A DNA stretch of 64,000 nt, from the NCBI GenBank assembly GCA_964525555.1, contig CAZGHN010000002.1, forward strand, positions 248,001-312,000. Direction: 5' to 3'. Shown one piece after another: positions 58,672-64,000 of the stretch. Source of the stretch: JAFGHJ01 sp964525555. GTDB taxonomy: Bacteria > Hydrothermota > UBA3072. The notes beneath the pieces are model-generated. The model was not told where the DNA came from. It did not search any database and saw only the letters and a program-made list of their open reading frames with translations. Every line of letters starts with the position of its first letter. The stretch's first letter is position 1. The translations under genes and the position numbers were made by a program.

Positions 58672-59082
58672 ATGAAAAATTCAAAGACGGGTGCTATTTT
58701 TATTTTTTTATTGGGGCTACCTTTCTTTATCTTTGGCATGAAAGAACTCTATCAAGTAAATAAATTTGTATCAGGTGGTGAAAGAGCCAACGGTGTCATT
58801 GTCGAAATGAAAAAACACCCGGGCGCAGCCGGCAAATATTTTCCGCGTGTCCGTTTTCAAACTAAAGAGGGAATAACTATTGAATTTACACCCGGCAATG
58901 GCAGCAATCCGCCTATGTATAAAGTGAATGACCACGTTCCGGTAATCTACAATAGCGCCTATCCCGACGCTGCTGTCATTAATTCATTTATCGAAATTTG
59001 GCTGGGTCCGGTTATATATGCAGGTCTGGGCCTGCTTTTGCTGATTTCTTCGGTTTTTCAATGGGTGCGATCGAAATCGTAA
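58672..59082 (+). CDS. DUF3592 membrane protein
   Basis: This 136-residue protein has two membrane helices (about 5-25 and 110-130) enclosing a beta-barrel-like domain: ANGVIVEMKKH, YFPRVRFQTKEG and VPVIYNSAYPDAAVI are the DUF3592 landmarks. The family is widespread and uncharacterised; a role in envelope processes is often guessed. It overlaps the next gene by 22 bp. Confidence 0.85.
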   Translation: MKNSKTGAIFIFLLGLPFFIFGMKELYQVNKFVSGGERANGVIVEMKKHPGAAGKYFPRVRFQTKEGITIEFTPGNGSNPPMYKVNDHVPVIYNSAYPDAAVINSFIEIWLGPVIYAGLGLLLLISSVFQWVRSKS

Positions 59083-59525
59083 TCGGCATAATAATTGTTA
59101 TCGTCGTTACTGTTTTCTTTGTTTTCTTAAAGAAAAGACAGGATGAAGTAGAGGCGAATTTTAAAAAAAGATTTACCGGCAAGGAAATCAAAATTATGGA
59201 TAAGTATGCACTGTATATTGCCAAAATATCAGATGGATATTCTCATTTTCGAGGGGTCGGCTATCTTGTTCTTACAGAAGATGAATTGTATTTTGAAAGA
59301 CAGTTGAATAGGGAGGTAATCAGAATACCGGCAGACTCTATCGTGAAAGCAGAGAAAACAAGAAGATTAGCAGGGCAAAGTACGGGAAGAATGCTCTTAA
59401 AGGTGATTTTTGAAACTCCGGATGGAAAACAAGACGCTATTGCATGGAGCGTAAAGAAATTGGAGCAGTGGATTAAAGAAATATCGATGATGGCGAGGAA
59501 TTATGCAAAGCCGGATGAGGAATGA
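59061..59525 (+). CDS. Membrane-anchored PH/GRAM-like domain protein
   Basis: About 154 residues from ATG 59061, preferred because it gives a direct N-terminal anchor (IEIVIGIIIVIVVTVFFVFL). The soluble part has alternating strands (YLVLTEDELYFERQ, VIRIPADSIVKAEKT, LKVIFETPDGKQ) and a final helix, a pattern like bacterial PH or GRAM domains. This fold assignment is inference. It overlaps the DUF3592 gene by 22 bp and precedes the next gene by 9 bp. Confidence 0.65.
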   Translation: MGAIEIVIGIIIVIVVTVFFVFLKKRQDEVEANFKKRFTGKEIKIMDKYALYIAKISDGYSHFRGVGYLVLTEDELYFERQLNREVIRIPADSIVKAEKTRRLAGQSTGRMLLKVIFETPDGKQDAIAWSVKKLEQWIKEISMMARNYAKPDEE

Positions 59526-59534
59526 CGTGGTATT

Positions 59535-59759
59535 ATGGGATTGAAAATCATTTTCATTCTTTTAGCCTTTGCTCTTATAATTATGGCTAGATTTTGTAAC
59601 GCAATTTACGACTGGGGGACTGATAGTGCTAGAAGTTGGGGTTGGAATCGAATTGTTGGAATCAGAACGCGTATGAAACATTGGGCACTTCCATTTTCAC
59701 AGATACTGTTGGTTCTCCTGGCAATTGGCTGCCTCTTTGCAGTTATTTTTTTCAACTAA
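59535..59759 (+). CDS. Small two-helix membrane protein
   Basis: Not recognised. This 74-residue protein has helices at about 3-20 and 52-72 joined by a Trp/Arg-rich loop (YDWGTDSARSWGWNRIVG). It is the last gene of the four-gene unit, 9 bp after the PH-like gene. Possibly a membrane partner of the preceding proteins. Confidence 0.6.
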   Translation: MGLKIIFILLAFALIIMARFCNAIYDWGTDSARSWGWNRIVGIRTRMKHWALPFSQILLVLLAIGCLFAVIFFN

Positions 59760-59997
59760 CTTTTCTAAGCCATTTTTTAGGGTTTTGGATTTAGGATTTG
59801 GATTTAGATTTTAGTTCGTTTTTTTTGGTCTGTCGTCTGCGGTCTTAGTTCGTTTTTTTACCATTCAACTATTTTACTATTTTTCAATTTTTCTAACTAC
59901 GGTTTGCCGTCCTCGGTCATCCGTTTTGATTCGTTTTTAAGATTTGGTTTTGACTTTGGACGCCGGACATTGGACTTTGGACAAAGTCGAAGACTTC
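59760..59997. repeat. Convergent spacer with word repeats
   Basis: Contains TTTAGGATTTGGATTTAG (about 59783), GTCTGTCGTCTGCGGTC (about 59829) and CGCCGGACATTGGACTTTGG (about 59960). No terminator hairpin identified. Confidence 0.5.
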
Positions 59998-60648
59998 TCA
60001 TTCATCAAAAAATTTTAAACCACCTCTTTTTCTAAGAAGAACAAATAACACGTAAAGGATTCCGAGTCCAAACCCGAGAGTAAAAATTCCCATGTGTTTT
60101 ATCATGCCCCAAAAAAACGATTTAAACGGTTCTTCAATTTCTATCGTATCAGCTCGGAAAAGAGGTATACAAATCATAATACTGCCAATAATGACATTCA
60201 TTGTCCCAATAAGCGTCCATACTTTTAGTTGTATATCCTTTTTATCAATTTTAACAGATACTTTGATATAAGTTATAACATAGAAAGAAATCGCTAAAGA
60301 AGCTGATACTCCGGCGTAAGCATAATTCATATCTGTATTAAGTGCCGATATGACAACTCCTAAGTAAGAAAAATATAATCCAAAAGTCAACCACTTAAGA
60401 TGAACTCTGGTAGAGCTTTCTTTTAATTTTGTGTTAAATTTGTCTAAAAGAAAGGGATATGATATATGGAATATTGAATATATTGCAAAAACAGTAATAA
60501 TTTGATTTGAATAATCCTTAATATTCAGCGGTATAAAATCTGATGAAAATATGAAAGCAAAAAGCAAACAGGTTAAAGGCATGATAAAGCCGAAAGCGGC
60601 TAAAACAAATATTATCCTTCCAATATCATTGTTTTGTTCTTTTTCCAT
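59998..60648 (-). CDS. Six-helix membrane protein of unknown function
   Basis: Not recognised. This 216-residue protein has hydrophobic segments at about 10-32, 45-62, 82-100, 108-126, 138-158 and 185-206, and a short basic C-terminus ending GGLKFFDE. That terminal stretch recurs as a non-coding copy at 55099-55131, and its promoter is nearly identical to that of the lipoprotein operon at 55590. Flanks are thus shared with a locus coding an unrelated protein. Confidence 0.65.
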   Translation of the reverse strand: MEKEQNNDIGRIIFVLAAFGFIMPLTCLLFAFIFSSDFIPLNIKDYSNQIITVFAIYSIFHISYPFLLDKFNTKLKESSTRVHLKWLTFGLYFSYLGVVISALNTDMNYAYAGVSASLAISFYVITYIKVSVKIDKKDIQLKVWTLIGTMNVIIGSIMICIPLFRADTIEIEEPFKSFFWGMIKHMGIFTLGFGLGILYVLFVLLRKRGGLKFFDE

Positions 60649-60669
60649 AAATCTCTCTTCTTCCTAAAA

Positions 60670-60698
60670 AGTTTACGGATTTTTTACCGATAAATCAA
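60670..60698 (-). promoter_or_regulatory. Promoter of the six-helix protein (C-tract family)
   Basis: GGTGCTTTACACC, ACCCC, TTGATT (60698-60693), 17-bp spacer, TAAACT (60675-60670). Confidence 0.62.
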
Positions 60699-60794
60699 GG
60701 GGTGGTGTAAAGCACCGAGTTATGAGTCATCGGTGATTTGTCGACAAATAAACAAACCGAGAGATGACGGCAGCAGGAGGTCGAACATTAATAC

Positions 60795-63700
60795 TCAAAA
60801 TCCGGCTCCGTAGATTACAAATGAAGCGTAAAGATTCTGATAAAGATTAATCTCGTCAAAGTTGCCGTTAATCACATTTTTGTAAAGCTCATGGATATTA
60901 GTAAGCCCAATTCCAAAATTGAGAAAACTGGTATCAATATAGAACCCCAGGGTTGAGGATTTTACAAAAACCCTTGAATTCCCATTGAAAAAAGAATTAA
61001 AAGTTTCCGATGTCCACGCACCATAAAGAGAGCCAACACAATGGATATTTGCTCGTAACCCGAGAAGACTCCAATTAAACAGTGTTACTCTGGCAGATCC
61101 TCCTAATTTAGTCATAAACATTTTCATAAATTCGTTACGCTTGTAACCCGGAAGGTCTTCAAAATCATAAAAGCTAAGCGGATAACTTCCTATAGGAGTC
61201 ATTCCTCCCATACTGTAGTGTTCGGAAAAATAACTGCGGGGATGGAAACCGCTTATGTATAGTTCTGAAGTCAATACGGTTAATTTGTTAAGCAGTTTGA
61301 AATTATTAACATACTTTCCCTTTATTTTCATTTTACTACACCACTGTTCTTTAAAATCACAAACATATTCAAAACTAATTTTAGTGCCAAAGGTGGGAAA
61401 AACTAATCGTTCAAGATTATCACACTCTACACGCAAATACCCATTAAACGGTCGCTCCTCTTCGGTCCCGTTAATGTATCTTCTCAACGAAGATTCGGCA
61501 CCAACAATAAAGGCAAGATCTTTATAATAATAGGACCAAGATACACTACCTGAAAGATACTCATCATACTGAATATTATAAAGAGTTGTATCCTGTCGTC
61601 CTGGGAAGTACAGTCTTTTCATCCCCAGGGATACATCGGGAAAAATAATACAGGACTTTGCCATAAGATCACATTTGTTAACACCTATTTCACATGTATA
61701 TCCTTGAGGTAAATTCCTGGCTGTTTTTAGAGGAAATCCTTGCTTTATGCTTACATAAATCGAACGATTTCGCCATTCTCTTATTCTTTTTGTCCTGAAC
61801 TCGGTAAATAATTTAAGTCCCTCATCTTTGTCAAGAGTCAAATTGGGAAATTCAAGCGTATGGCCGGTTCTGGCTCGTACGCTGATAATTAGCGAACTAT
61901 CTTTTATTCCCTCCACCGAAATAGTTTTCAATTGATAATCCTTATATATATCCTTATTCCTTTCTAAAATTCGATCCGGAAATAGAGGTCCGGGGTATTT
62001 TCCTTCCAACTCTAATCCCAAACTCGTATCTTCAGGGCTGGTAATTTTAACACCTTTTACGTATTTTCCTCTGTTTCCATAGACGATTAACGAATCTTTA
62101 TCTTCAAAAGAAGAGTATTTGGCACTATCGACAAAGGGAGAGATATACCCGCTGGCGACATATTCATTTTCAACAAGTTCTTTTATTTCATTAAAATTCA
62201 ATTTTCTTTTCTTTTTGCGTATAGATTCCTTTACCTTTTTTTCGATGCGAGAATCAACAGGTTTATTTTTCCCCATTATTAAATTTACACCTGCCGGTTT
62301 CAAATACTCATCTTTTTCTGTTAAAAAGAATTTAATGTGTAATTTCTCCGAATTTTTATCGACACTCGCACCAACATTTTTATAATCTCCTGTATTATAA
62401 ATATTCCTGAGAGCATAACACACATCGTTCCGTTCGATACAACTCGTGCTATCAAGCTTGATCGCTCTTTTTATTTTTTTTGCTATTTTCTTCTTCTCAA
62501 TCGCAAGGGTGTCATTATCTTTTACAAGAAATAACTCTACAGAGCCTACCTTAAAAATTTCTCTGGATATATTAAGATTATCTTTTTTGTCTTCTCTATT
62601 CGCAAGATCTTTTTTTATACCTTCTATTTTGTCTTTTGCAGCATCGCGTCCTGCTTTAATCAACTCATTTAGTTTCTTTTCATTAAAATCAAACCCTCCC
62701 TTGATGTCTATACCAATCCGCCCGTCTGCACGTTTCCAGCTGTTACACACATGAAATTCCCTGGCAAGAGAAGAAGTTTTACCAAGAACATTAATCCCTA
62801 ATAAACCTGACATTTCTTCGCCCGTTTCCGTCGCTTTTTCCCCGACACAATCTAATTTCGAAGGGTAAGAGGCAATTACAAAGATATCTTCCCCTTTCTC
62901 TTCATCATGTATAGTAATAATGTTATCCGGTTTTCTGGAAGGATCGAAATCCTGCAGAAAAGCATCAACAGGGAGATTATCGAGAACCCCTCCGTCAACA
63001 TATTGTTCGCCCTCTATTGTCATCGGTTCAAAGGCAAGCGGGAAAGAACCGCTTGCCCTGAGAGCCGTAGAAAGTGACCCATCAACTTTTAGCTTCGATT
63101 CTCCACTATTCAGATTTGTAAGTATAGCTCCAAACGAATAGGGTAATTTAGAAAAATCGAACTCTGCTTTGTAACACGCGCCAAGTGTTTTATTAGCTAT
63201 TTCATCCGTGAATTTCTGAGCAACTCTTATCCCCGTACCGGCTTCATATGTCATAAAAATAAGACTCTTGTGTAGAGCTACCTCCATAGCTGGGGGTCTG
63301 GGTTTATTTCTAATACGCACCCAGATTGGTGTATATCTTCTGGGTTGCTGATCCTGAAAGAAAGTTTCCCAATCAATTTCTTCTTTAACAATAAATTCCA
63401 GACTATCGAGTGAGTAACCGCTTGCATATAAGCCGCCTATTATTGAGCCCATACTTGTACCTGAGATACCATCTATGGGAATGTAATTTTCTTCAAGTAC
63501 ACGCAGAACACCGATATGAGCAACACCTCTTACTATACCTCCGGCAAGAGCTACCCCTACTTTCACTTTTCTCTGTAAGCCGGGAACTTCCTCCCATTCT
63601 CCTCCTTCGATTTTCTGCTCTGCAGTAAATTTCTCTGAATCAAGATTTTTTTCCCAGTTTAAATTGACATGTTGGTTGTCAGGCTTTAAACGAAATAACA

Positions 63701-63857
63701 CCGGGAATTCATTCGGATATAAGGGTTGTGAAATAGCTATTACTGAAAGCAGCGAGATGGCCAAAAATAAGCTAACCCGTTCATAAATTTTGATGGTGCT
63801 ATTTTTTGTTCCTTGAAAAATATTTTCATTGGGCACTGTATTTTTTCGCGCAAACAT
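60795..63857 (-). CDS. Patatin-like phospholipase fused to POTRA and outer-membrane barrel
   Basis: This 1020-residue protein has a hydrophobic signal segment (about 28-46) after a long N-region. The patatin domain (about 98-390) has oxyanion loop AGGIVRG, nucleophile Ser135 in GTSMG and dyad Asp288 in VDGGVLDNLP. A linker and POTRA-like repeats (about 410-600) follow, then a BamA/Omp85-like barrel (about 650-1020) ending in Phe. The layout resembles PlpD-type (type Vd) patatins, which secrete a lipase through a fused barrel. The enzyme would cut phospholipid acyl esters. AAGGAGGGGG precedes the ATG. Confidence 0.88.
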   Translation of the reverse strand: MFARKNTVPNENIFQGTKNSTIKIYERVSLFLAISLLSVIAISQPLYPNEFPVLFRLKPDNQHVNLNWEKNLDSEKFTAEQKIEGGEWEEVPGLQRKVKVGVALAGGIVRGVAHIGVLRVLEENYIPIDGISGTSMGSIIGGLYASGYSLDSLEFIVKEEIDWETFFQDQQPRRYTPIWVRIRNKPRPPAMEVALHKSLIFMTYEAGTGIRVAQKFTDEIANKTLGACYKAEFDFSKLPYSFGAILTNLNSGESKLKVDGSLSTALRASGSFPLAFEPMTIEGEQYVDGGVLDNLPVDAFLQDFDPSRKPDNIITIHDEEKGEDIFVIASYPSKLDCVGEKATETGEEMSGLLGINVLGKTSSLAREFHVCNSWKRADGRIGIDIKGGFDFNEKKLNELIKAGRDAAKDKIEGIKKDLANREDKKDNLNISREIFKVGSVELFLVKDNDTLAIEKKKIAKKIKRAIKLDSTSCIERNDVCYALRNIYNTGDYKNVGASVDKNSEKLHIKFFLTEKDEYLKPAGVNLIMGKNKPVDSRIEKKVKESIRKKKRKLNFNEIKELVENEYVASGYISPFVDSAKYSSFEDKDSLIVYGNRGKYVKGVKITSPEDTSLGLELEGKYPGPLFPDRILERNKDIYKDYQLKTISVEGIKDSSLIISVRARTGHTLEFPNLTLDKDEGLKLFTEFRTKRIREWRNRSIYVSIKQGFPLKTARNLPQGYTCEIGVNKCDLMAKSCIIFPDVSLGMKRLYFPGRQDTTLYNIQYDEYLSGSVSWSYYYKDLAFIVGAESSLRRYINGTEEERPFNGYLRVECDNLERLVFPTFGTKISFEYVCDFKEQWCSKMKIKGKYVNNFKLLNKLTVLTSELYISGFHPRSYFSEHYSMGGMTPIGSYPLSFYDFEDLPGYKRNEFMKMFMTKLGGSARVTLFNWSLLGLRANIHCVGSLYGAWTSETFNSFFNGNSRVFVKSSTLGFYIDTSFLNFGIGLTNIHELYKNVINGNFDEINLYQNLYASFVIYGAGF

Positions 63858-63881
63858 ATCCCCCTCCTTAATTTGGTTTGT

Positions 63882-63950
63882 TTTATAGTACTGTTATATA
63901 AAATGTTACAATACATGAAAAAATTTTATTGATATTTACTATTTAGTCAA
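63882..63950 (-). promoter_or_regulatory. Two candidate promoters of the patatin/barrel gene
   Basis: Distal: TTGACT (63950-63945), 16-bp spacer, TAAAAT (63928-63923). Proximal: TTGTAA (63911-63906), 18-bp spacer, TATAAA (63887-63882). The distal fits the pattern of the other promoters in the window better. Confidence 0.55.
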
Positions 63951-64000
63951 GAGTGAGGATTTTTAGTATCAGTTAAGGGATTGGGATTTAGATTTTACTT

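Noticed and set aside
1..64000. tRNA, rRNA or transposase genes
   Set aside because: I looked for tRNA arm patterns and transposase motifs in the spacers and found none that hold up.

Overview
The window is AT-rich, densely coded bacterial DNA with no rRNA, tRNA, CRISPR array or recognisable transposase. Secreted proteins end in a FlgD-like/type A C-terminal sorting domain. There is a TolC/MacAB-type efflux system, a patatin-type outer-membrane protein and leaderless-looking promoters. Together these suggest a Gram-negative (diderm), probably anaerobic, uncultivated lineage of the FCB/WOR-3/Cloacimonadota kind. That placement is an inference; no marker gene in the window fixes the phylum. hypF implies a NiFe hydrogenase elsewhere in the genome.

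Layout. 1-5.4 kb: a PAS/HD-GYP c-di-GMP phosphodiesterase cut by the left edge, hypF, a C_GCAxxG_C_C redox protein with a fresh 57-bp tandem duplication, and tspO. 5.5-11.6 kb: one minus-strand operon (YIP1 protein, TolC, MacA-like adaptor, MacB-like permease, ABC ATPase, GT4 glycosyltransferase). 11.9-13.5 kb: two paralogous membrane proteins plus a winged-helix regulator. 13.7-18.6 kb: aminotransferase, P2-type cation ATPase and Gfo/Idh/MocA oxidoreductase. 19-25 kb: a ferritin-like protein, DUF5661, a B12-radical SAM protein, and a thymidine phosphorylase/DUF218/archease operon. 25-40 kb: secreted and sensory proteins (beta-helix protein, GAF/PAS hybrid histidine kinase, DUF3795 plus radical SAM pair, a 997-residue CBM-CBM-CBM-glucuronoyl esterase, a propeller/TPR protein). 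40-44 kb: DEAD-box helicase, plsC and an acyl carrier protein gene that appears to start with AUA, and a paralogue of the 25-kb secreted protein.

44-64 kb is accessory in character: orphan membrane proteins, paralogues and repeated promoter modules. At its heart (46.9-52.5 kb) is a six-gene minus-strand operon: XRE regulator, ImmA/IrrE metalloprotease, PIN-like nuclease, membrane pentapeptide-repeat/HEAT-like protein, KAP-family P-loop NTPase and HNH endonuclease. Regulator/protease pairs of this type (for example CapH/CapP) control anti-phage operons, and KAP, PIN and HNH proteins recur in defence. I therefore read it as a candidate undescribed, damage-inducible defence system; this is inference from architecture. 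Around it lie an orphan FtsH-periplasmic-domain protein, two loci with matching flanks but unrelated genes, a possible phase-variable TC tract, a 22-residue lysine-rich peptide gene and a large patatin/POTRA/barrel protein.

Transcription signals are unusually readable. Many genes have TTGACW and a TAnnnT box, usually 16-17 bp apart. In at least six genes the predicted start site falls on or within a few bases of the start codon, with no Shine-Dalgarno sequence. Long intergenic gaps are filled by quasi-periodic short-word repeats; one composite repeat with a 70-bp core occurs three times.
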